In this document: positions 32,995 through 40,740 of the stretch, in pieces
Numbering within the stretch: position 1 is the first letter of the stretch
How the letters are laid out: each line of letters opens with the position of its first letter
Assembly (NCBI RefSeq): GCF_000504165.1
Contig: NZ_KI632507.1
Location: forward strand, 124,286-188,285
Length of the DNA stretch: 64,000 bases
Reading direction: 5' to 3'
From: Bacillus sp. FJAT-14578
GTDB lineage: Bacteria > Bacillota > Bacilli > Bacillales > Bacillaceae_H
The notes under the pieces: model-generated
What the model was told of the DNA's origin: nothing
Databases searched by the model: none
What the model saw: the letters and a program-made list of their open reading frames with translations, nothing else
Program-made: the position numbers and the translations under genes

Positions 32995-34242
32995 ATGCCA
33001 AACCACCATCCTATAGTTGAACAAGTAAATCAGCTGACTGATAAACTAGTTGAATGGCGTCGCACATTTCATCAACATCCCGAACTCAGCTTTCAGGAGT
33101 TCGAGACCTCTCGAGTTGTTGCTGAAACGTTACGAAGCATAGATGGAATGAAAGTTGAAACGGGAATTGGAACAGAAACGAGTGTTGTCGGCACATTGAC
33201 GTCAGGTGAAGGACCGACCATCGCGATTCGGGCTGATATCGATGCTTTGCCGATTATAGAAGAAAACAAAGAAAGCTACTGTTCGAAAAATGAGGGTGTC
33301 ATGCATGCATGCGGCCATGATGCGCATACGGCCATTTTGCTGGGCGTCGCACATACCCTTGCAGATGTTTTTCAAAAGGGTCAATTAAAAGGAACCGTTA
33401 AATTCGTCTTTCAACCGGCAGAGGAAAGCACAGATGAAAACGGACTCTCAGGATCGCCATACATGGTGAAAGCGGGTGTATATGACGATGTTGATGCTGC
33501 AATCGCCTTGCACATGTGCCCATGGCTTCCGGTAGGAGAAGCTCAAGTAAACGATGGCTACAGCATGGCAAATGTTGATGTATTTAAAGGGAAAATTTAC
33601 GGAACGGGTGGACACGGGGCCTATCCGGAACTTGGAACAGATCCGATTTGGATGCTTGGACCTGTTATGCAGGCATTACATGGCATTGTCGCACGCAGAG
33701 TCTCTGCATTAGATGCGGCAGTTGTGACGATTGGGCAAGTACATGCTGGAACGGCAAGCAATATCATTCCGACAGAAGTCTCGATTGAAGGGACGATGCG
33801 CAGTTATACACCGGAGATTCGTGATTTATTAGCGTCGGAATTAAGGAGAGCGTTTTCAATAGTAGAGAATTTAGGCGGGCGTTATTCATTTGATGTTGAA
33901 AGAGGAGAGCCCGCACTAAACAATAGTGCTGTTGTAAACAGTTGGATTACGAAAACCATTGAAGAACTGTATCCGCAGTTCAAGATTACAAGACGCCCGT
34001 TCGGACTGGGGGGAGAGGATTTCGGTTATGTAACACAAAAACTCCCGGGCTCCATGTTCTTCCTCGGATGCGCACAAAAAAATGAAATTCAAAGGGATTT
34101 ACACACACCGATCTTTGATATTGACGAAACGTGTTTGCCGATAGGAGCAGCCATTCTTGCCCAAACGGCAGTAAAGTTTTTAACGGGGGAAGCAGCTTTG
34201 CCGAATAAAAAAACTTTGGAGGTGCAAACAAATGGCGCATAA
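32995..34242 (+). CDS. doeB: N-acetyl-2,4-diaminobutyrate deacetylase (M20 amidohydrolase), DoeB/EutE-like
   Basis: A 415-residue M20D-type metal-dependent amidohydrolase. Metal ligands are visible in HACGHDAHTAILLG, the general base in FQPAEESTDENG and further ligands in LHMCPW and GGEDFGYV. The cap/dimerisation domain lies at about 190-310. In the ectoine pathway it removes the acetyl group left by DoeA to yield L-2,4-diaminobutyrate. Generic indole-acetyl or hippurate hydrolases share the fold, so the assignment uses the operon context. ATG 32995 follows GGAAGGGAACG. The gap before it contains the structured 140-bp element. Confidence 0.82.
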   Translation: MPNHHPIVEQVNQLTDKLVEWRRTFHQHPELSFQEFETSRVVAETLRSIDGMKVETGIGTETSVVGTLTSGEGPTIAIRADIDALPIIEENKESYCSKNEGVMHACGHDAHTAILLGVAHTLADVFQKGQLKGTVKFVFQPAEESTDENGLSGSPYMVKAGVYDDVDAAIALHMCPWLPVGEAQVNDGYSMANVDVFKGKIYGTGGHGAYPELGTDPIWMLGPVMQALHGIVARRVSALDAAVVTIGQVHAGTASNIIPTEVSIEGTMRSYTPEIRDLLASELRRAFSIVENLGGRYSFDVERGEPALNNSAVVNSWITKTIEELYPQFKITRRPFGLGGEDFGYVTQKLPGSMFFLGCAQKNEIQRDLHTPIFDIDETCLPIGAAILAQTAVKFLTGEAALPNKKTLEVQTNGA

Positions 34243-35287
34243 ACTAGCATTTATTGGATTTGGTGTAGTCGGTCAAGGATTAGCTGAAATCCTGCGTGAT
34301 AAAAAAGAAGTGTTAAAGCAGGATGAAGGGTTCGAATCTGAAATCGTCGCGATTTCAGATTTAATGAAAGGGTCCATCTATCATCCGAACGGTCTGGATA
34401 TCGATACGGCTTTAAACGTATTAAAAGAAACGGGCAATCTCGAAAACTATCCAAAAACACCGGGGCTTGTAACAGGATGGGATAGCCTGAAAACGATTCG
34501 TGAAACAAACGCCGATACGATTATTGAAGTTTCCTATACAGACGTAAAAACAGGACAGCCGGCAATCGACCATTGTAAAGCGGCATTCGAGAGCGGAAAA
34601 AATGTGGTCATGACAAACAAAGGGCCTGTTGCGCTGGCATACAAAGAACTTTCTGAAGTTGCTAAAAAACATGGCGTTTACTGGGGGTTCGAAGGAACGG
34701 TCATGAGCGGGACACCTGCGTTACGCATGCCGATTGCCACTCTCGCGGGAAATGACATTACAGAAATACGCGGTATTTTAAATGGCACGACAAATTATAT
34801 TTTAACGAAAATGGAAACCGAAGGCGTGTCTTATGAAGAAGCATTGAAAGAGGCGCAGGAGCTTGGCTATGCAGAAGCAGATCCTACAAGTGATGTAGAA
34901 GGATATGATGCAAGATACAAAATTGTCATTTTATCAAACTATGTGATGAGCGCACCTCTGACAGTAGAAGAGGTATCATGCAAAGGGATTACAGACATCA
35001 CTTTAAAAGATATTGAGGAAGCAAGAGCGGAAGGGAAGCGCTGGAAGCTATTGGCCAAAGCCCGTAAAGAAGGCGGCGAAGTGATTGCCTCGATCGCTCC
35101 GGAAAAAGTTGATGTGACAGATCCGCTTGCGTCAATCAGCGGAGCGGTAAATGCGATTACGTATGAATGTGACCTTTTAGGGACAGTGACGCTAAGCGGT
35201 GCGGGTGCGGGAAAAGTGGAAACGGGATTCTCTCTTTTAATTGACTTAATTAATATTAATCGTGAAAGAAAGTTAGTAACTACTTAA
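34232..35287 (+). CDS. Homoserine dehydrogenase-like oxidoreductase without ACT domain
   Basis: A 351-residue NAD(P)-dependent enzyme with the N-terminal Rossmann loop GFGVVGQGLAE, the catalytic-lysine segment VVMTNKGPVALAYKELSE, and the family core GILNGTTNYILTKMETEG...ELGYAEADPTSDVEGYDARYK. The C-terminal ACT regulatory domain of biosynthetic homoserine dehydrogenase (about 80 residues) is missing, so feedback inhibition by threonine is not expected. Its reaction may be between aspartate semialdehyde and homoserine, or on a related intermediate in ectoine breakdown. ATG 34232 overlaps the doeB stop and has GGAGGTG upstream, so the two are coupled. Confidence 0.85.
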   Translation: MAHKLAFIGFGVVGQGLAEILRDKKEVLKQDEGFESEIVAISDLMKGSIYHPNGLDIDTALNVLKETGNLENYPKTPGLVTGWDSLKTIRETNADTIIEVSYTDVKTGQPAIDHCKAAFESGKNVVMTNKGPVALAYKELSEVAKKHGVYWGFEGTVMSGTPALRMPIATLAGNDITEIRGILNGTTNYILTKMETEGVSYEEALKEAQELGYAEADPTSDVEGYDARYKIVILSNYVMSAPLTVEEVSCKGITDITLKDIEEARAEGKRWKLLAKARKEGGEVIASIAPEKVDVTDPLASISGAVNAITYECDLLGTVTLSGAGAGKVETGFSLLIDLININRERKLVTT

Positions 35288-35291
35288 TAGA

Positions 35292-35442
35292 GAGGCTATT
35301 CAAAAAGTCCGGGAAAAATGACCGTCGAATTTCTGTGTCAGCTTGCTTTTCCGTTACTCGCGTATTAACAGCATACGCTCTGTTACTCAAAGCGGCGCTT
35401 CCTTGAACTTCTCGGTCCTTTTTGTCCTCCTTTTTGAACATA
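35292..35442. repeat. MITE-like dispersed element, copy B
   Basis: About 150 bp, over 90 percent identical by eye to the reverse complement of copy A at 12207-12357, including the GAATTTC/GGTC ends, the TTAACAGCATACGCTC core and the TTCAAAAAG termini. A 10-bp word ATAGAGAGGC occurs at both sides (35287-35296 and 35448-35457), though it partly overlaps the outer bases shared with copy A. The insertion separates the homoserine dehydrogenase-like gene from the aldehyde dehydrogenase gene. Confidence 0.75.
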
Positions 35443-35461
35443 TATTTATAGAGAGGCGGTA

Positions 35462-36901
35462 ATGTTGATGACAGTACAAGTTGCTGGTGGAAAGATGTAT
35501 TTTGCGGGTCAGTGGATAAGTCGTGATCGAGTCATTGAAGTTCGCGATCCACAGGATAACAGTATAATTGATACAGTTCCTGCTGCTTCAGCGGAAGATA
35601 TGCTTAATTGCATTGAGGAAGCGAAAGAAGGGGCAAAAATTGCTGCCGCGATGCCTGTACATGAACGGATGGCCGTCATTTATAAAGCTGCGGATTATAT
35701 TGAAGCGAACAAGGAGAAGTATGCACGAACCATTGCGCGAGAAGGCAGCAAAACCATCCGTGAAGCGACAAAAGAAGTAACAAGATGCATTCAAACCCTT
35801 CGCATTAGTGCAGAAGAAGCAAGAAGGATTCACGGAGAAACGATTCCGTTCGACCAAATGCCTGGAAGCGAGAATCGGGTCGGATATTATCGACAGGTTC
35901 CAATCGGCATTATTGGGGCGATTACACCTTTCAATGATCCATTAAACCTTGTCGCACATAAAGTAGGGCCGGCGATTGCGTCAGGAAATGCGATTATTGT
36001 CAAACCGGCAACGGTCACGCCATTAAGCGCTCTTTTACTTGCAGAAGCGTTTGCGGAAGCCGCTCTTCCTCCAAAGGTGTTATCTGTCATAACAGGTTAC
36101 GGAAATGAGATCGGTGATACTCTTGTCACGCATCCTGCCATTCGAATGATTTCCTTTACCGGCGGACTTGAGGCAGGAGAGGAAATTACTCGTAAAGCAG
36201 GCTTGAAAAAAATCAGCATGGAGCTCGGTTCCAATTCACCTGTTATCGTATTGGAGGATGCCGATTTTGAAGATGCCGTCGAATCAACGGTTTCCGGAGC
36301 TTTTTGGGCAGCCGGCCAAAACTGCCTCGGTGTTCAGCGGGTCTATATCCAAGAAAGCATTATGGACACTTTCCAAAAGGCATTTGTTGAACGTACCAAC
36401 CAATATTGCGTTGGAGATAAACAATCCGAGCTAACGGATATGGGGCCGCTTATTACGGAGAAAGAAGCGATTCGTGTTGAAAAGATGGTCAATGAAGCCA
36501 TTGAAAAAGGCGCTGTACTGTTAACGGGTGGAGAACGTAATGGAGCTTTCTACTCGCCGACTGTCTTAACCAATGTACCGGAAGACTGCACGATTGCAAA
36601 AGAAGAAATCTTCGGTCCAGTTGTTCTTCTTTATTCGGTTGCCGATTTGGACACGGCCATTGAAAAGTCGAATGATGTCAATTATGGTTTGCAAGCGGGA
36701 ATTTTCACGAATGACGTCAGAAAAGCTCACAAAGCAATTGAAAAAATGGATGTGGGTGGTATCATGATTAATGACAGCAGCGATTACCGAATTGATGCGA
36801 TGCCGTTCGGCGGAATGAAAAAATCGGGATTGGGACGCGAGGGCATCAAGTTTGCGATCCATGAAATGACAGAGCCGAAAGTGGTTTGTTTTAAATTGTA
36901 A
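35462..36901 (+). CDS. Aldehyde dehydrogenase, probable aspartate-semialdehyde dehydrogenase (DoeC-like)
   Basis: A 479-residue NAD(P)-dependent aldehyde dehydrogenase. The catalytic glutamate is in SMELGSNSPVIVLEDADF and the cysteine in AAGQNCLGVQRVYIQ. The cofactor region ITPFNDPLNLVAHKVGPAIASGNAIIVKPA is complete. In the ectoine route DoeC oxidises aspartate semialdehyde to aspartate; position at the end of the ectoine genes suggests the same job here, although succinate-semialdehyde-type substrates cannot be ruled out. ATG 35462 follows GAGAGGCGG. A hairpin without T tract (AGAAAGGGAA/TTCCCTTTCT) lies after the gene. Confidence 0.83.
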   Translation: MLMTVQVAGGKMYFAGQWISRDRVIEVRDPQDNSIIDTVPAASAEDMLNCIEEAKEGAKIAAAMPVHERMAVIYKAADYIEANKEKYARTIAREGSKTIREATKEVTRCIQTLRISAEEARRIHGETIPFDQMPGSENRVGYYRQVPIGIIGAITPFNDPLNLVAHKVGPAIASGNAIIVKPATVTPLSALLLAEAFAEAALPPKVLSVITGYGNEIGDTLVTHPAIRMISFTGGLEAGEEITRKAGLKKISMELGSNSPVIVLEDADFEDAVESTVSGAFWAAGQNCLGVQRVYIQESIMDTFQKAFVERTNQYCVGDKQSELTDMGPLITEKEAIRVEKMVNEAIEKGAVLLTGGERNGAFYSPTVLTNVPEDCTIAKEEIFGPVVLLYSVADLDTAIEKSNDVNYGLQAGIFTNDVRKAHKAIEKMDVGGIMINDSSDYRIDAMPFGGMKKSGLGREGIKFAIHEMTEPKVVCFKL

Positions 36902-37165
36902 ATATGATATGTCAATAGAGAAGCAGAAAGGGAAGGCGCCAGAGAGGGACGATTCCCTTTCTACGTGTGATTAAATATCTGAAAATTTTAAATTTTTACG
37001 AATAAATATACCTTTGGTGAAAAATCCTTTAAATAGAGAGAAAAGACCTTTTCATCAAATTACTTTGGAAGTATATCCAGCCTAGGGACTTGCAGTCAAG
37101 ATGATATAGCCCATTTAAAGTTTCTTTTGCAAATGAAGAATAAAAACCAATAAAGGGTGGTTTAT

Positions 37166-38716
37166 TTGAAGAAAAGCAAAGAACAAACATTTTACAATAA
37201 TCCAGTTTTCATGGTGTCAGCCATTGTTGTCACACTTTTTGCGCTTTGGGGAGCCGTCTCTCCTGGGAGTCTTTCGAAAAATGCCTCTGCTGTTGCAGGC
37301 TTTATAAATGATTCATTCGGGTGGTTTTATTTAGCGTCCGTTGCAGGCTTTGTTGCATTACTTCTATTTCTTGCTTTCAGTAAATACGGCAATATTAAAC
37401 TTGGACAAGAAAATGAGAAACCGGAATTTTCTTATTTTGCATGGATCAGCATGTTATTCGCCGCAGGATTTGGTGCGGGGATTGTCTTTTGGGGGGTTGC
37501 CGAACCGCTAACCCATTTTGCTAACCCGCCTCTTCCGGGGATAGAACCAAACTCTGCGGAAGCAGCACGTGTTGCGATGCGTTACTCTTTCTTTAACTGG
37601 GGAATTCATCAATGGTCTGTTTTTACACTTGTTGGACTAGCTCTTGCTTATTTTCAATTCCGCAAAAAAAGCAAATTGCTTGTTAGCGAAACTCTTCAGG
37701 GAGTTACAACTAAAAAAGGGAACGCCTCTTTGAAAAAGTTCGTAAACATTCTGGCTGTTATTGCAACAGTTACAGGGGTCGCCACCTCATTGGGCATGGG
37801 AGTTTTGCAAATTAATGCCGGGCTGAATTATGTATTTTCCTTTCCGGATAATACATGGATGCAAGTTGCAATCGTCGGTGTCATGTTTGTACTTTATACA
37901 CTATCAGCGGTAACTGGAGTCGATAAAGGAATTAAAATTTTAAGTAACACGAATATGGCATTAGTCATTGGATTTATGGTGTTTTTCCTTTTCAAAGGCC
38001 CGACTGTTTTTATTTTAGAAAGCTTTGTCCTTGCCGTTGGCGATTATCTTTCTCATTTTGTAGAAATGAGCTTTTATTTAACACCTTACACAGGTGATAA
38101 GTGGGTGCATGACTGGACAGTTTTTTATTGGGCATGGGTTATTACGTGGTCCCCGTTCGTTGGTTCATTTGTTGCCCGCATATCAAGAGGAAGAACTATT
38201 CGGGAGTTTGTGACCGGCGTATTGATCATACCTCCGGTAATTGCATTTATGTGGATGGCTATTTTTGGCGGTACCGGATTACACATGGATTTATTTCAAA
38301 ATACGGCACTTGCCGAGGCCGTTTCTAAAGATGTTGCAACCGCTATATTTGTTTTCTTGCAGCAATTTCCGCTTTATGGCATATTATCTGCGCTTATGCT
38401 TGTGCTCATTATGATTTTTCTTGTCACCTCGGCAGACTCGACGGTATATGTACTCGGAATCATGACATCGGATGGAAATGAAAATCCCTCAAACACTGTT
38501 AAAGTTATTTGGGGTGTATTAGTAGCAGCAATTACGGCTGTTTTAATTGTGAGCAGTGGATTAGGAGGATTGCAATCCGTAGCATTAATTGCCGCGCTTC
38601 CATTTACGATCATCATGATTTTCATAAGTATCTCCCTATTTAAATCTTTATATCTTGAGCGAAAGAAGTCGGAACAAGAGGTTGATCATTCTAGTTTGCA
38701 AAAGAAAGCGCAATAG
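37166..38716 (+). CDS. BCCT family transporter (betaine/ectoine type)
   Basis: A 516-residue membrane transporter with about twelve helices. The BCCT signature is clear: FYWAWVITWSPFVGSFVARISRGRTIREFV, together with the glycine stretch VATSLGMGVLQINAGLNYVF and the HQWSVFTLVGLALAYFQFR segment. The family takes up glycine betaine, choline, carnitine or ectoines with sodium. Placed after the ectoine genes, it is a good candidate for ectoine uptake as a nutrient. TTG 37166 is chosen because AAAGGGTGG lies five bases upstream; GTG 37157 lies inside that ribosome site. The C-terminal tail is short, so osmotic gating may be weak. Confidence 0.88.
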   Translation: MKKSKEQTFYNNPVFMVSAIVVTLFALWGAVSPGSLSKNASAVAGFINDSFGWFYLASVAGFVALLLFLAFSKYGNIKLGQENEKPEFSYFAWISMLFAAGFGAGIVFWGVAEPLTHFANPPLPGIEPNSAEAARVAMRYSFFNWGIHQWSVFTLVGLALAYFQFRKKSKLLVSETLQGVTTKKGNASLKKFVNILAVIATVTGVATSLGMGVLQINAGLNYVFSFPDNTWMQVAIVGVMFVLYTLSAVTGVDKGIKILSNTNMALVIGFMVFFLFKGPTVFILESFVLAVGDYLSHFVEMSFYLTPYTGDKWVHDWTVFYWAWVITWSPFVGSFVARISRGRTIREFVTGVLIIPPVIAFMWMAIFGGTGLHMDLFQNTALAEAVSKDVATAIFVFLQQFPLYGILSALMLVLIMIFLVTSADSTVYVLGIMTSDGNENPSNTVKVIWGVLVAAITAVLIVSSGLGGLQSVALIAALPFTIIMIFISISLFKSLYLERKKSEQEVDHSSLQKKAQ

Positions 38717-38790
38717 AAGGATACTGCATAACATACAGAAGATATTATCTATACAGCTTTATCATGGACATATATAGTACGCAAAAAAAA

Positions 38791-38804
38791 TGAAAGCGCT
38801 AAAT
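38791..38804 (+). promoter_or_regulatory. cre-like CcpA site after the BCCT gene
   Basis: TGAAAGCGCTAAAT matches the cre consensus at 13 of 14 positions. It lies just ahead of the terminator and 280 bp before tctC, so its functional target is less clear than for the site at 39045. Confidence 0.5.
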
Positions 38805-38837
38805 AAAAACACTTTCCCAGTTAAGGAAAGTGTTTTT
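38805..38837 (+). terminator. Rho-independent terminator of the BCCT gene
   Basis: AAAAACACTTTCC pairs exactly with GGAAAGTGTTTTT around seven bases, ending in T residues. Confidence 0.85.
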
Positions 38838-38896
38838 ATTTGCTCACGGGGCGGGCTCATAAGTCTCTAATCGTCTATAAAAACTGATTTTTAATG

Positions 38897-38946
38897 AAGG
38901 CCCCGTCAAGAAATTCTTGATTTTACTGGATTGTCAGAAGGGGCCT
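38897..38946. repeat. Stem-loop repeat, CCCGTCA type (copy 2)
   Basis: AAGGCCCC/GGGGCCTT outer stem, with the loop string CTTGATTTTACTGGATT identical to that in the hairpin at 5054-5107. No T tract. Confidence 0.6.
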
Positions 38947-39044
38947 TATGCACAAAATGAACAAAATCCTTTTTATGAGTTTTATTTCCCTTATTTTAAT
39001 AATGTGTAAATTCTGACTATTAATTGCTATCATTCAGTTATAAA

Positions 39045-39058
39045 AGTAAACGCTTTCA
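39045..39058 (+). promoter_or_regulatory. cre site upstream of tctC
   Basis: AGTAAACGCTTTCA fits TGWAARCGYTWWCW at all positions but the first. It is 20 bp before the tctC start, suited to repression of the tricarboxylate transporter by CcpA. Confidence 0.7.
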
Positions 39059-39077
39059 AAAAACAGGGGGTAATACA

Positions 39078-40103
39078 ATGAAAACAAAAAAGAGATGGGC
39101 TTTAACAATGATGGCTGGAGTGATGGCGTTCGGATTAGCGGCATGTGGGGGGGGAGCCACTGAATCATCAAAGCCAGCCGAATCGAGTTCGTATCCTGAG
39201 AAACCAATTGTAGTCGTTGCACCATCGGGAGCTGGCGGCGGCTGGGATAAGACAGCGAGATCCGTGGCAAAAGTGGCAGCCGAGACGAAGCTGGTTGAAC
39301 AAACGATGACCGTTGAAAATAAACCGGGCGGCGGCGGTGCCGTATTCATGGCCGAATATGCAACAAAGGATACGAAGGATGATTACAAATTATTCGTCAA
39401 TTCACCGCCTATTCTTATCAATAATTTAAAGAAAGAAGGAAACAGCCCTTACGGCTATAAAGATACAACTCCATTGGCTCAATTAATCAAGGATTACGGG
39501 GCTATTGTAGTACCGGCTGATTCTAAATATAATGACTTGGCAACTTTAATGAATGATTTAAAGGCGAATCCTGGAAAATTCACTGTTGCAGGGGGATCTG
39601 CTCCAGGTTCAATGGATCACTTAGTGGCAGTATTGCCGGCATTCAAAGCGGGACTAGATCCTAAGAAAATGAAATATGTATCCTATGACGGCGGCGGAGA
39701 GGCCATTGCGGCTTTACTCGGAGGAAATGCGGACGTGATCGCAACAGACGCATCAAGTGTAGGCGAGTATGTAAAGGCAGGAAAAATAAAAGTGTTGGCT
39801 GTTTCTGCTCCAGAGCGTTTAACGGGTGATTTGAAGGACATTCCAACGATGAAGGAGCAAGGTATCGATGCCGAGTTTATCATTTGGCGCGGGGTGTTCG
39901 GACCGAAAGATATGTCAGAGGAAGCAGTTAAGTTTTGGAGTGAAAAACTGAAAGCTTTGTCTGAAAGCGAAGAATGGAAAAAAGAATTGGAGACAAACGC
40001 GTGGGTAGGCGAATATAAAAATGCCGATGAGTTTAAGAGTTATTTAGAAGAGCAAGAAAAATTGATTACAGAATTGCTAACAGCTCTTGGTATGCAAAAA
40101 TAA
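39078..40103 (+). CDS. tctC: Tripartite tricarboxylate transporter substrate-binding lipoprotein TctC
   Basis: A 341-residue binding protein anchored as a lipoprotein (signal MAGVMAFGLAACGGG, lipobox cysteine). The Bug/TctC fold is recognised from YPEKPIVVVAPSGAGGGWDKTARSVAKVA at the N terminus, NKPGGGGAVFMAEYA and LPAFKAGLDPKKMKYVSYDGGGEAIAALLGGNAD. It captures a carboxylate such as citrate or a related acid for TctAB. The start is at ATG 39078, with AGGGGG before it; the longer frame from 39024 would include the cre site. A hairpin (40118-40149) between tctC and tctB may adjust their relative expression. Confidence 0.93.
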   Translation: MKTKKRWALTMMAGVMAFGLAACGGGATESSKPAESSSYPEKPIVVVAPSGAGGGWDKTARSVAKVAAETKLVEQTMTVENKPGGGGAVFMAEYATKDTKDDYKLFVNSPPILINNLKKEGNSPYGYKDTTPLAQLIKDYGAIVVPADSKYNDLATLMNDLKANPGKFTVAGGSAPGSMDHLVAVLPAFKAGLDPKKMKYVSYDGGGEAIAALLGGNADVIATDASSVGEYVKAGKIKVLAVSAPERLTGDLKDIPTMKEQGIDAEFIIWRGVFGPKDMSEEAVKFWSEKLKALSESEEWKKELETNAWVGEYKNADEFKSYLEEQEKLITELLTALGMQK

Positions 40104-40266
40104 CGGATTGAACAAGTTTGCCCCAAAAGTGCCTTGCTCTTCTGGGGCGAACCTAACCGCTCTATCAGGTAATAAAAATTCCGCTTATGACAAGCAGGTA
40201 GAGGATTAGCGATAGAAGTCCGACTGAAGAGGGACTGCCTCTGCAACTACAAAAGGAGGGTGGATA

Positions 40267-40725
40267 ATGAGCAAGCAGTTTGACCGCTATGCGAGCTTTA
40301 TTTTTCTGATTATCGGTGCGGGCTTTATTTTTGAGAGCAGGAAAATTTCAGAGAGTGCATATGGAAGCAACGTTGGACCAGATATTTTCCCGATGGGACT
40401 TGGCATCATTTTAATTTTATTGAGCATTCGTTTATTTGTGGAAACGCTGCGGTATGTACAGAAGGGAAAAGAGAAGCTTGCTTATGACTATAAACGCTTT
40501 TTGATTATCTTTATTTCAGCTGTGGCGTATGCTTATTTTCTCGAAGATATCGGATATGTCATTGGAACATTTGTATTTCTGCTAATTGGCTTTCAAACGA
40601 TGGAAAAAGGAAAATGGGTTTCATCTATTGTCATCTCAGGAGTGTTCTCCTACGGCATTTATTTTCTTTTTGTCGAAGTATTGCAAGGCTCGCTGCCTGG
40701 TTTTCCAATTTGGTTAGGAATGTAG
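40267..40725 (+). CDS. tctB: Tripartite tricarboxylate transporter small membrane subunit TctB
   Basis: A 152-residue protein with four predicted membrane helices, the size and topology of TctB. The segments FIFLIIGAGFIFESRKI and SNVGPDIFPMGLGIILILLSIRLF are typical of the family. It forms the membrane part of the transporter with TctA. ATG 40267 follows AAAGGAGGG. It lies 163 bp after tctC and 15 bp before tctA. Confidence 0.9.
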   Translation: MSKQFDRYASFIFLIIGAGFIFESRKISESAYGSNVGPDIFPMGLGIILILLSIRLFVETLRYVQKGKEKLAYDYKRFLIIFISAVAYAYFLEDIGYVIGTFVFLLIGFQTMEKGKWVSSIVISGVFSYGIYFLFVEVLQGSLPGFPIWLGM

Positions 40726-40740
40726 AAAGGAGGGAGAGAA

